64,000 nucleotides of DNA from Sialis fuliginosa (lineage: Eukaryota; Arthropoda; Insecta; Megaloptera; Sialidae): positions 8,680,001 through 8,744,000 of the forward strand of contig OY540821.1 of the NCBI GenBank assembly GCA_961205875.1, in the 5' to 3' direction. The notes below the pieces were generated by a model. That model saw only the letters and a program-made list of their open reading frames with translations. It was not told the origin of the DNA and did no database searches. The translations under genes and the position numbers were made by a program. Positions 24,484-35,460 of the stretch are shown piece after piece. How positions within the stretch are numbered: the first letter of the stretch is position 1; each line of letters starts with the position of its first letter.

Positions 24484-24600
24484 ATACAAGGTGATTTACA
24501 ACTACTGTAAAAAAATTTAACAGTAGATCGAAGATGTAATTTTATGCAAAAAACCTTATGTGAACCTATGTCCGGAAATTCTTCGTGATATAACCGATAA
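24484..24600 (+). repeat. Family I repeat, 5' part
   Basis: TACAAGGTGATTTACAACTA, then GTAGATCGAAGATGTAATTT, then a TATGTCCGGAAATTCTTCGT block. It matches 49216-49300 and the complement of 8935-9015. The downstream part is lost. Confidence 0.65.
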
Positions 24601-25360
24601 ATTTTTGTAGATTTTTGCAAAAAGCAGTTAATATTTTGTGATATATCGTTATTAACTCATACTTCTCTCAAATCCGTATCTATATGAATGAGTAGGTTAT
24701 AAGGGCCCTACCCCTGGCCTCAAAATTGTTTTAATTTTTTAAATAACTAACCAAGTTAATATTTTTGACTGTCAAATCAAGGTTCTTTATTTATTTTCTT
24801 TGATATAAAAATATCAGATTCAGATTTATATGAATAGAAAAAAGTATATAGTATAATGTTTATCTGTATAAAATATTTTGTTCTTCCGGTTTTCCTTGTG
24901 AAATATTTTTCACTTCCGGATTTGTTGTAGTAAAATGATATATTTTATAAAAGATATACTTTTTATTGTTCATACATGTACATTAAAAAAATGACCAGCT
25001 CAAGACTTTCTTATACATCATTTATATACATAATTAATTACATAAATGCTTTCTTTTATTATTTAACTTCTCTTTAAACAGAAGTGCAATTTTTTAATAA
25101 TATTTTCCTATTAAAAATTTTAATTGATAAAATATGAAAAAGTAATTTTAACTGGTCTCAATTAACGTCCTTTACAACAATTAATTAGGCAATTAACGAT
25201 TTAGACTCACCCTTCTCTTTTACGTAAGGATTCATAAAATGTACCCCCCCCCCACCTTAATTAATTAACGCATTCTGGCAGAAAAAAATTTTCAAATAAA
25301 AATTGTTATTATCGAATAAATCGTTTTCAGTGCATATGTATAAAAAAAAAGTATTATATC
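24601..25360. other. AT-rich intergenic with poly-C run
   Basis: A 10-C run lies at 25244-25253. No coding sequence is recognised. Confidence 0.5.
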
Positions 25361-25438
25361 GGGTGTTTTTTTACCTGAAACTTTCAAATATCTCGAAAAA
25401 TAGGCACTCTACGAAAATTTCAGGTTAAAAAAACACCC
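25361..25438. repeat. Short foldback, related to 63027-63315 element
   Basis: GGGTGTTTTTTTACCTGAAA is mirrored by the complement of TTTCAGGTTAAAAAAACACCC at the other end. The internal TATCTCGAAAAATAGG is shared with the 63-kb element, so this is a short family member or deletion product. Confidence 0.7.
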
Positions 25439-25789
25439 GTTATATTAGATACCATTAATTAATTTAAAAATGTCAATATCGGAATGTAGATAATATAGTA
25501 TGCATATTCATTTTATGAAATTTTATATTTACAAATATTGCTTATCGATTCGTTAGTGCGTATTGAATATTGAAATTAGTTATTGATGTATCGATATTTG
25601 ACAGGCGTTTTATGACAGACTGTTGCTGATTTGGTCTATTCACACTTCATCATTTCAGCGTCGATTTAAAAAAAAAAAAAACGTTGTAGGTTTCATAATT
25701 TTGAATAATATTATTTTTAGTAATAGGTGATTTTTTAAATTTATGTAATAATAAATTGTGATTTAAAAATAATAGAAATTATTTTATTA

Positions 25790-26080
25790 TTATTTTATTT
25801 CTTATTTTCTGTATTTGAGTTAATATTTCTATACAAATTTGAAATTAGATGCATGGGAATATTACAAAAAAATTGTGACTTCGATTTCGTTAAAAGTATA
25901 TTTATTATATAGAAAATGACGTAAACAGTTTAAATATTCAAACCGCAGGTCTGTATCTCAAACCGTTCTTGAGATATAGCTTTTCAAAGTTTTAGTTTTT
26001 TCAAAATTTTGAAGAAAAATAGTCGTAACTTATGAACAAGTGGTCAGATTTGATTTTAGTTGACGGATTGGAAATCAGCG
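25790..26080 (-). repeat. Family L repeat, reversed fragment
   Basis: Blocks for AAACCGCAGGTCTGTATCTC, CAAAATTTTGAA and the GTATTTGAGTTAATATTTCT block are the complement of blocks in 32712-33219. It covers one half of that element. Confidence 0.55.
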
Positions 26081-26635
26081 TGGTAAAATATATATAATGA
26101 CATTATAATAGTTGAAATATTATATATGTATGTTACTTACGAGCATATATTACAAAATACAACACTTATACTATTACGGCTTTTCTAAAACTAAATATTA
26201 AAGTTATTCGTAACGTCAACATTTCGTAACAACGAAACCCTAAATTAGATACAAAACTACATTCATCTTAATAACAATATTAATTGAAGTAGGTATATAC
26301 AAATAACACATGATGTTACCATAGGCGCCGACTTTTATAAATGGAGTACCTACTACTCATACAGAAATGTGCAAAATGGTTCTCACAATGCATTTGAAAT
26401 AAAAATTCAAATATTATATCATTTTATTTCAAATGCAAAATGCAAAATAGGTATTTTCAAAATGGTTTTTAAAATAAAATGCTTTTCATTTATTTATTGT
26501 TTAAGTATTTCAAATTTTGTAATTTTTAATACAACTGTTAAACATAATATTAATTTTTTCGTTTAATTGAAATTAACCCTCGATTTGATGCCTTCAACAG
26601 ATTAGTAAATTCTTTATAGTTTCATTTTTCAAGAG
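26081..26635. other. Intergenic, nothing recognised
   Basis: AT-rich sequence; a 65-codon frame at 26369 shows no recognisable features. Confidence 0.5.
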
Positions 26636-26741
26636 TTTTACCAATGATTTAAATATTATAATAATCAAATGGGAGGAGCCTACTAAGTTTGTGATAAACG
26701 AATATGAATACAAACTGCAAGACCATTAATGCAGGCGACTG
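26636..26741 (-). repeat. Terminal part of the CAGTCRCCTGCA element, reversed
   Basis: Read on the minus strand it starts CAGTCGCCTGCATTAATGG and continues with about 105 bp nearly identical to the start of the element at 30062. The similarity ends abruptly after AAATCATT. The two copies face each other across 3.3 kb. Confidence 0.75.
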
Positions 26742-27237
26742 TAAATACAGTTTATTTGAAATGAAGAAACTAACATTTTCATGTTGAATAGTAGAGGAAG
26801 GACAAATGTCTAAGCAATTGTTTTATATCTCTTTTAAATTAAATAAATAATTAAATACATTGAATATTTTAAAACCAAAATGCTTCGTAATAAATAATAA
26901 GTTGAATTTTCAGGGTTAATAAATAAATAATTGATTTATTAACTTTTAGTAGCATATTTGCCCCATGCATTCGGCGCATGTGTGTGTAACCGCGACGTTT
27001 AAAGTAGATTCCATTTATTAGCATGAGCTGCTTGGCGGTGGAACGTGAAAAGTCGTATAAGCGTTGCGGTTGAGTCTCGACAAAACAAATCTTTCAGTTT
27101 ATAATATTAAATTTCACGTCTGTGTATGTCGCCTGTTTAACTTTCAGTCAGTAAAAATTATATGCCTTTTCTTCTATCAATTTTGTAAGAAAATATTGAA
27201 AATAGATTTATTTGATTAAATTGGAACAAATTATAAA
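26742..27237. other. Intergenic with a GC-richer patch
   Basis: Around 26965-27090 GC content rises (CATTCGGCGCATGTGTGTG, GCTTGGCGGTGGAACGTG). Downstream at 27146 is TCAGTCAGTAAAA. It might be an unrecognised 5' UTR or an old repeat; no ORF is present. Confidence 0.25.
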
Positions 27238-27779
27238 TAAGGTAGTGGCTCCAGTCTTGGCAAGGACTGCAGTAATGGCAAATTTTTAATTAAATGTACT
27301 GAATTAAAAATATGTGTTGATATTTGATTACTACCATTTCTGAATATTAATCTATATACATTTAACTGTCTTATAGCGTGATTTAATGACAATCGGCCAA
27401 TAGGTGTCAAAATGGTGGACATTTCAACTAATTATTAGTATAATTTATTTATTAATTATTATATTATCATAGTAACTGCTTTACATTGTTTCAAATTTGA
27501 CGATTCTTTCTTTAATATCTTTCGTGTCGTAGTACTTATCATTTACTGATTTTACCTTTGTCATTACTGAAGAAAAAACATGAACAAAAACAAAAGCTAT
27601 TATTTAAAAAACAAACTATATTTGCGGACTTTGGTAATTAAATTGATTAAATAAATAAAGAGTTACTTGTTTTATTAGTAACATAAGTTCATAAGAATTA
27701 CAAAAAACAGGCCCATTTATAAAAAAAAAACAACGAAAACTTGCTCTTATAGCGGCCATAACTGGTGCCTTTACCTTAA
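27238..27779 (+). mobile_element. Family A TIR element
   Basis: Left end TAAGGTAGTGGCTCCAGTCT and right end ACTGGTGCCTTTACCTTA. It is closely similar to the 12298 copy throughout, including CAAACTATATTTGCGGACTT. It is non-coding; the 63-codon minus frame is inside the repeat. Confidence 0.85.
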
Positions 27780-27784
27780 TTCGA

Positions 27785-28160
27785 TCAAGACATACATAAG
27801 GGTTCCGAAGTACGTAATACGTGGAATGTTTGGAACCACTTACAGGTACATTTTTGAGTTAGAAAATAATATAAAAATAGAGTCATATTCTACTAATTGA
27901 GATCTACACTGCGACACTCCACATACCTAGATATGAAAATAAAGAATTCTATGACGCCCCTCCCTATTATTCCAAAATTTAAAATTATATTGTTGACTTG
28001 ACTAGTATTTGTCGTTGGTAGTCCCACCAAAACCTCATTAATATTTTTTTAAGCCAGTGGTTACCGAGTTAAAGAGGGGGGGGGGGGGGGATAAAATACT
28101 ACTTGGAGCCCTCTACAAAATATGGTCATATTCTATTAATTGAGATTTACATTTCACCAC
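27785..28160 (-). repeat. Family N repeat, copy 1
   Basis: TTCCGAAGTACGTA, CATTTTTGAGTTAGAAAATA, GAATTCTATGACGCCCCTC, GTCGTTGGTAGTCCCACCAA and TGGAGCCCTCTACA recur in reverse order and strand at 57120-57520. A 15-G run at 28076-28090 interrupts this copy. Its nature is unknown; no protein frame is conserved by eye. Confidence 0.7.
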
Positions 28161-28757
28161 CCCACACGCCTTTTTTTATTTGCTTTAAAGCAAGCGTACA
28201 TTTTTTATTTAGAGAAAAATAAGAAAGAAGGTCAAATTCCGCTGGTTTGGTTATACATTTTAACGTACCACATGCCTTGGTATAAAAAAAAAAATTTACC
28301 TAGCTTTAACGTCTCTGTGCTACCGTATTTAAGGGTTGAAGGATGAAGGATTAATACTATATAAGTTAGCTATCTACTGACATTTTATTTATTGCTCTAC
28401 GATTATTAGTTCTGGTGATATAAACTCACGAATTTATTCTCTAATATTGTATTTCTACGTCAAAATATTATTTGAATACATTGTTCTTAAATATCTTTAA
28501 ATGCACACACATATTTTTCCTAGTAAATTTTGCACAGATGTTTCAAAAGCAATTTTCCTGTTTTCACGCTTTCATCTGGTACTAAATAAATTGAATTTTC
28601 CGGAAGTACGTATTCATACTTCCAAGAAAAATGAGTATAATTCAGTATCGAGAATTGTTTTTTTTTAATCTATTAGGTTTTTTTCTGTGAAACGTTACCC
28701 TGAGACCATTTTTCTACACACCGGCAAAACCGGTACCGTTGCCGGTGCAGTTGGGTT
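28161..28757. other. Intergenic, no gene seen
   Basis: AT-rich until ~28720, where GC rises next to the large palindrome (ACCGGCAAAACCGGTACCG). The short frames at 28140 and 28687 are not protein-like. Confidence 0.45.
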
Positions 28758-29250
28758 TATTATAGTCGGAGAGGTGAGCGCCAAAAATTGCAACTACTTT
28801 ATAAAGGCTAATTTTTTTATATTACGTCACATTTGTGGTGTAGAGATACAGCCTGCCGTCAGTCAGCTAGTTTCGTAAGCGTTTGGCGCAGGAGCGGCTT
28901 TATTTTTGTAAAAATGTTACAACTACTTTATAAAATCTGAAAATTTATTTGTAAGCAGTATACTAAGTAAGAACCCCTTTTATCATAATCAGCCTTCAAA
29001 ATCTTGCATCCGGGCGCGTCAGCAGCGCGTTTAACTTAACGAGTTTAACGCGCTGCTGATGCGCCCCAGTTGCAAGATTTTGAAGACTGATTATGCTTAC
29101 AAATAAATTTTCAGATTTTATAAAGTAAAAAAAAAAACTAGCTGACTGACGGCAGGCTGTATCTCTACACCACAAATGTGACGTAATATCAAAAAATCAG
29201 CCTTTATAAAGTAGTTGCAATTTTTGTCGCTCACCTCTCGGACTATTATA
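28758..29250. repeat. ~490-bp imperfect palindrome with GC-rich centre
   Basis: The left arm (GAGGTGAGCG, AATTGCAACTACTTTATAAA, GTGGTGTAGAGATACAGCCT, CTGCCGTCAGTCAGCTAG) is mirrored in the right arm. The centre near 29040 carries AGCAGCGCGTTTAA / TTAACGCGCTGCTGATGCG. The left arm contains extra blocks of tens of bases absent from the right. It has the form of a foldback transposon; no coding sequence is conserved across the arms. Confidence 0.8.
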
Positions 29251-30061
29251 CTTCAGAAAGAAGTATATAAATTGTAAATATAAAAAAGGCAGTATTGGGT
29301 ACATCCTTTGTTGACTTTAAGGTACTTATCCGATTGTCGAGTTCAACGCCGGTAGCATTTGACGGTGCCGACGTCATCACCGGCAAATTAGCCGAGCCGG
29401 TCTACGTGGAAAAGCTCTGATTTGATTACATTGCAATCAGTGCCGGCACAAAAACGCCCGGATTTCACGAAGAACCGCCTCTATTTCAGCAATATCTAAA
29501 TGACAGTAAAAAGGTCAATAAAAGTATAATTTTATTTTCGGTTTATTACACTGGACCTTTTTGTAGTATTAAACTCAAAACAGTCGTATAGTTGGGAAAA
29601 TTAAGTTCTTAGAAAAGATTAGAATGTTTTTTTAATGAATTGGTGGTAAAAAATACAACTTCTGAATATTGTAAAAAATTTATTGTTTACGTATTAACTC
29701 AACTACTGAAAAATTAGGGTGTGGAGGGTAAAAACGAGGTGCAGATTCTGACTCAAAGTAAATACAAAAAAAAATGTTTGTGTTATAATTTTGGCTGCAC
29801 GCCAATGCATTAGTACACGTACATTTCTTTTCTTTTAGAAACTTATTCGGCAAGATATATGTATATGTGTACGAGTTTGTAAGACGGCAGAGGATTTGTT
29901 CTACCCGATTTAATAATTTCCAAAGGACTGTTTTCTTTACATATGTGTACAGGTAATGTCCTTTTTTATTTGTACTTTGGAGTCGTGTGATACATACATG
30001 TTGTAGAAATCCTGGTTGTAAATATATTTAATTGTTTCTATAACATTTGTTATTATATGTA
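29251..30061. other. Intergenic, no gene seen
   Basis: GC-richer until ~29480 (GACGGTGCCGACGTCATCACC), possibly an outer part of the palindromic element since CACCGGC and GCCGGTG motifs occur on both sides. Then AT-rich. Confidence 0.45.
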
Positions 30062-30448
30062 CAGTCACCTGCATTAATGGTCTTGCAGTTTGTATTCATT
30101 TTCGTTTATCACAAACTTAGTAGGCTCCTCCCATTTGATTATTATAATATTTAAATCATTTCTCCATGTATCAAACAAAGACAGATATTTAGAAATTCAT
30201 TTGCTAGATAAAGAACTACTCTTCGTTTATAGTACTCATATATATTTGTGCAATTAAATTATTATGTAATCTATTGAAAATTGTATACGTAAATTTTGTG
30301 GCAATAAATATTTGATATTCCGAATTTTAGTATTTAAATATATTAAACTTGATAGAAAAAGATAACCGATGATGTTTGTCTTTAAATTTGGAATCTGTTG
30401 TAAGCGATTCTAGCCTTTAGGGTGCCAGACGAGTTCTGCAGGCGACTG
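30062..30448 (+). mobile_element. MITE with CAGTCRCCTGCA TIRs and TA duplication
   Basis: It starts CAGTCACCTGCA and ends TGCAGGCGACTG, with TA on each side (30060-30061 and 30449-30450). The 387-bp length, short TIRs and TA target suggest a Tc1/mariner-type non-autonomous element. It shares its first ~105 bp with 26636-26741. Confidence 0.75.
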
Positions 30449-30450
30449 TA

Positions 30451-30924
30451 CATAAACTTACATACAGGATGCCCAACTTTACTACCGAGAGTTAACGTTT
30501 TCGGCTAGCTCACAGTCTCTATGTCATACAATCTCTTTGGTTATGACACAACATATAAAATATTTGATATTTTGTCATTATTATCTGCATAATTTTGATC
30601 GAGGTTTGAATTTATTATCATAGAGATATTATAAAAGTTAACTAATTACATTATTACATTTGATAATGTAATACTTGCCTTAGAATAATGAAGAGATACT
30701 CATAGTAAGAGTTCTGACACCCCGAATCGATATCTGATTGATTGTAGTAAAATCAAGTCTCACTCACAATTGTATTTTCTCATTTTATCAATCAATATCA
30801 TTAAATATACTTCATATTATTAAATTTTTATGCTTGCTAAAAATAATAAATTAATGAATTTTTGAATTAATCCGGTTTGGTTAAAAATGGCGACGCTGTC
30901 ATAACTCTTACTAGAGTATCTCTA
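30451..30924. other. Intergenic, nothing recognised
   Basis: AT-rich. AGAGATACTCATAGTAAGAG near 30690 recurs as AGAGATACTCATAG(T)TAGAG near 60123 and 60573, so a small dispersed repeat end may lie here. Confidence 0.45.
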
Positions 30925-31447
30925 CAGGGTGAGTCGGGAGGAATCTGTAATACTCCAGGAATGTATTGTACACGTGAAAATAATAACAAAAACCCCAAAT
31001 TTTATTATCCGATTTTCATTTGTTTTTAAGTTATAGCGTAATTAAAAATTAAAGAAATTTCATACATAACTACTAAAAATTAATAAATTAACAAACACCA
31101 TATTTGCATATTCTACATTTGAATAAATGTGTGACATTTTGTAATTCTTTAATTGTACAAACTCAAGAAATAACCGTACTTAAATCAGGTTAGGTTAGGT
31201 TACGTACTTAAATCAGTTTGACAATACAAAAATGATCAAATGTATCAAATGTTTTCGAGCCTGGAACATAGCATACTACTTTATCCATTATTAGTACTTC
31301 AATAATTACTGAAATTTCTTTAATTTTTAATTACGCTATAACTTAAAAACAAATGAAAATCGGATAACAAAATTTGGGTTTTTTGTTATTATTTTCACGT
31401 GTACAATACATTCCTGGAGTATTACAGATTCCTCCCGACTCACCCTG
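30925..31447. mobile_element. MITE with ~135-bp TIRs and TA duplication
   Basis: The ends CAGGGTGAGTCGGGAGGAAT and its exact complement begin arms matching over about 135 bp (30925-31061 and 31309-31447) with few differences. TA flanks both ends. The 250-bp centre is A/T-rich and non-coding, with ATCAGGTTAGGTTAGGTTACG near its middle. The TA duplication suggests Tc1/mariner relatives. High arm identity suggests fairly recent activity. Confidence 0.85.
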
Positions 31448-31944
31448 TATAGTATAATGCTACTAGAATCAATTTAAATGTCTGTTCTCATTAGAAACTT
31501 TGAAAACCACCAAGGTTTTTTTGTTCACACTGTGTATACATATATTACGACATATACATACATATTATGTCCTTTACGGAGACCGAGTAGTATCATCAAC
31601 ATTGCAAACAAGCTATTTACAAATTGTGTGATTCAATTACATAGATTATTTGTTTGACTGAAACGAACCAAATCTTGTTAGAATAGTGTCTGTAACAATA
31701 ATTTACAAGTAAAATGGGTTTATGCATAAATAACTGGTATTTGTTAAAGCATATTGTCTTATTATTATACGTAAAGAATTTTGGATACTTTTGTATAAAG
31801 ATGTAAATAGAACTACAAGTATGATATGAATAATAATTTCAATGCATAATTAATACAATCATACTGGCAGCTCGCTTGTTCTTTCTAAATTAAGCCACTG
31901 AATCCAGCGCCGCAACACACTTGAAAAATTAGCATTGAAATTTT
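31448..31944. other. Intergenic, nothing recognised
   Basis: No coding signal. The part from 31870 (GCCACTGAATCCAGCGCCG) may belong with 32605-32650 (AGCGTCGTGTGAGCTAGGC) to an outer element interrupted by the next entry. Confidence 0.4.
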
Positions 31945-32599
31945 GGCTATGTTCCGATATACACTGCGAGCACTGTGACTTCTGACGTCACTCCACTTTA
32001 CTGGATTGATCGTTCCGTTTTAGATTTTGTACTGGAAACGATGGTGAATTTTCTATAACGGAATACTTTGCAGTTACTGTAGACCGCCATTTTGAAACTA
32101 ATGTCAAAATAAAGACCAGATATATTTATAACGATGAAGTGGCCAGATTCATAGTATTTCTATGCAGGACATCACTTTTAATATCCTGTGATCATATAAA
32201 ATACAATAATAAATAAATAATTCAAATATTATTTTCAATAATGAAAAAAATAGCAATTCAAAAAATTTATATTGTTGCGTCAATTTGCTTAATTATATTA
32301 GTGCATTTCAATTAAGGCTAAATTATTTATTCTTATTTATACTTACTTTTGATTATATATACCATAAATGTTATTAATTCATCTTCAAATAACCTGATAA
32401 TAAAAAATATATCCAAAGTTAACCTTAAATGCATCTGCTTCTGTCAGTTGCATTCAAATTTTGATCACGTGATCAGAGTACTGTGAGCACAGATGCAATA
32501 AAGCTACAGTACTGGCAGTAGTAAAATGGCGGCGATCAATGACGTCATCACTACTCATCACCACTGGCCAGTGCTCACAGTGTATATCGGAACATAGCC
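31945..32599. mobile_element. TIR element, GGCTATGTTCCG ends
   Basis: GGCTATGTTCCGATATACAC at the left is exactly mirrored at the right end, followed inward by TG(C/T)GAGCACTG-like sequence in both arms. The interior has TGACGTCA-like and CCGCCATTTT / AAAATGGCGGC motifs. It is about 655 bp and non-coding. No clear target duplication was found. Confidence 0.75.
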
Positions 32600-32711
32600 A
32601 TAGCAAGCAAACTAGCAGCAAATCTAGCGTCGTGTGAGCTAGGCTTTAATGTTATTTAAACTAAAAGTAATTAAAATTATTGCTTATACTATAGTAAGTG
32701 ATGATTGTTTA

Positions 32712-33219
32712 TCTTATTTTCTTGTAATTGAGTTGATATTTCTATGCAAATTTGAAAGGCCCCCTTATAAGAAACGGGTCTCTGTCAAACTCTTTGCAAC
32801 TTTAGATTCTGATACTCATTGATGAGTAGATTAAAAATCTCAATATAGACCTTTGAAGTTGGGTTTTTCGTGCGTTCTGCAGTAGAGTTAAGCTACTGTA
32901 AGTATGTATGTATATATTTTGATTGTCCGCGTAAGGTTAAAATCATGGTTTAATTCAAAATTCTTCAGCAAAAAATTTTTGTTCGAAATTTGAAGTATTA
33001 TACAATATACATATAATTACGATCAATTTTATTCAAAATTTTGAAAAACTTAAAACTTTGAGGGGACATATCTCGAGAACGGTTTGAGATACAGACCTGC
33101 GGTTTAAAAATTTCAACTTTTCACGTCATAATCTATCAATTAAAGAAACAAAAAAATTAATTTCATGAATAAAAACTATTCATAGAAATATCAGCTCAAA
33201 TACAAGAAAATAAGAAAAC
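32712..33219. mobile_element. Family L TIR element
   Basis: CTTATTTTCTTGTAATTGAG at the left is mirrored by CTCAAATACAAGAAAATAAG at the right, with TTGATATTTCTATG / CATAGAAATATCA next to them. Half of it recurs reversed at 25790-26080. The interior includes ACGGTTTGAGATACAGACCT. It is non-coding. Confidence 0.7.
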
Positions 33220-33567
33220 TAACCCTGAACTTACTAATTTCAAATCTTTTAATAGTTACAAAAAACTTCACACGTAATTGTTTTCATGACATTTAACATT
33301 TATTTTAATTTAAGTACGGTCCTGTCTATAATAACTAACATTTAACTGCGATGTTTACACTTACTCAAATGCACAGACTATTCAATGGGCCAATTTGAGT
33401 TATTTCCACACCAATGCTTCTAATATTATTAGAATTTAGTATCTTTATACTCCATTATAACAACGTAAGAAATGTTAAAAACTTGGACGTTAAATTTAAT
33501 GACATATTATGTATCAGGAGTATCCAACTTTTAGATAAATAAAATCTAGTTTAGTGATTGTGTAAAT

Positions 33568-34132
33568 CAGGGCTGGCCAACCCGCGATGCTCTTATGTGC
33601 GGCCCGCGACCACATACGAACAAATTATGTTTTTATAATGTTTATTTTAATTATCAAGTGTTTCAGAAAAATATTATTCTTAACTTAACTAATCATTTTA
33701 ATTGATAATTTTGTTTAAAATATAATACAAAATTAGAATTTGAAGTATTTTTGTGAATAAATAAAACCATTATTCATTAGTATTTTAAATACTTGAAACA
33801 ATACAGATATATTTTGTTGATGGTAAAAATTTTTTTTAATGTATTATGATTGAACATTTTTTTCCTCTCGGATCGAATGAGATAAATTACAACCCTTTAT
33901 CTGTGACGGGGCAAAATATTGAGATGTTTTCGTTATTTATTAATACTAAGTGTGATATATTTTCGTTACATTCTATTCCCTAATATTGCCGGGGAAGACG
34001 TAGTTCTACTTAAAAAAAAAAAAGAAATTGATTAGAAAAAAATTCAAAACCGGAAAATCTATTTTTTTTTACAAAATTTCTTATTTATGTCGTCAATGCG
34101 GTCCGTGGCGCAATTTGGGTTGGCTAGGCCTG
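33568..34132. mobile_element. hAT-type MITE
   Basis: The ends CAGGGCTGGCCAACCCG and (complement) CAGGCCTAGCCAACCCA are hAT-style inverted repeats. The flanking octamers GTGTAAAT and GTATAAGT agree at 6 of 8 positions. Subterminal GCGGCCCGCG and CGGTCCGTGG match the style of the 44106 element. At 565 bp of AT-rich interior it has no transposase. Confidence 0.75.
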
Positions 34133-34140
34133 GTATAAGT

Positions 34141-35207
34141 GATATAACCAGCCATAAAGTATTTTTATTTTTAAAAATGCAGGGGTACTTAAATTAGGGG
34201 ACGCATAGACGGTTATGATTTAACATTAACTTCTATGATATTTAAAACAAATTTGGGTCAAAATTGATAGTCAAATGAAAGAGAAATTGGCCATACGAGA
34301 CAAACCCATTGAGTTAACTGTATTCATACAATTATTTTTCAATTTTGGACGCTCAATTTCAAAATTATCATCGATATAAAAATTTTATTTTGAACGAAAA
34401 ATTTTTATATCCCTGACTTAAAGTTATCATGAAAAAGTCAAACTCGAGATTTAAACGGAATTACAAGTTTTAAAAATCCCTGAATCGAGTACGATTGTTA
34501 TCTCCAAGATGTATGTGTGTCTGTCTGTGAACACTCTATACAGCCAAAACCATTAAACTTATTTTTTAGTATTAGATATTATCAATATTTTATTTTATTT
34601 CTGAAACTGCTCATAATAGAATTACTGTATTTAAGGATGGAGGGTTAAAACTTGTTTTATTATAAAATGAGGTACCTATTTATTGGTGTTTTATTTATTA
34701 ATTTATGATTATTAATTCCGAAGATACAAGTTTTCAAATATTTCGTTATATTTGTGATCCTACGCAAAAAAGTTTTAAATAAAATTTGTAGAGAATATTA
34801 TTATCTATAATAAATGTTATAACATTTTTTTATATATCGATCCGTTATTAAGATATAATAAGTCTTTATGAAATTTCTTGTGCGTCCCTGACATAAAGAT
34901 GTTAAAACAAATATGACATTATACAAACTTCGTATAATATTTAACTGGCACTTACGTGAAACCGTAATGCTCGGTTTTACATATAATATGTATGTATATT
35001 ACCCATATGTGTGAGTTTTTTACCCCACTGCAATATAGACGTATATAAAGTTGAATTTAAAATAACTAGAAAAAATCTTACCATAAAGATGTTTGTTTTT
35101 TTCGTTCAGCTATGAGCAAGTTTTTCTCGGACATGTTGTTTTATTAAAAATGATAAACACAATTTACTTATTTGATAATATTAAAATACGGTGTCCAAGC
35201 CAGGTTT
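34141..35207. other. AT-rich intergenic, no gene seen
   Basis: A/T-rich sequence with no recognisable coding or RNA features. Confidence 0.5.
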
Positions 35208-35460
35208 TTACTTTCTTATACCCATGTGTTGTATATGAAATATACATATAGTATAAGTAAGTATTGTAAAACCGATTTTTTTCAAATTCAGTATTTTTAT
35301 GGAATTATCCATTTTGACCTTCCCTAAATCCACCTTGTTTTCGGCATGATGTCTGTTGGTCTGTCTGTAAGCGCTGTAACTCAAATACGACAAATCGTAG
35401 AAAGGTGAAATTTTATATTCAAGATTAATTTTCATCCGAAAGAAAACCTCGTATTTTTTA
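35208..35460 (+). repeat. Family J repeat
   Basis: It opens with ACTTTCTTATACCC and carries TTTTTTCAAATTCAGT, GGCATGATGTCTGTTGGTCT, TACGACAAATCGTAGAAAGG and AAAACGATCATAATCAACCGG, in the same order as 11125-11345. The GGGACTTTCTTATACGC motif also occurs at 35688 and 42987, possibly another end of this family. The 75-codon minus frame is a by-product. Confidence 0.65.

Noticed and set aside
24351..24620. 89-codon minus frame as a gene
   Set aside because: Most of it lies within the family I repeat at 24484-24600 and no protein similarity is visible.
31170..31205. GGTTA repeats as telomeric DNA
   Set aside because: Only three TTAGG-like units occur, inside a MITE, which is too few to indicate an interstitial telomere.
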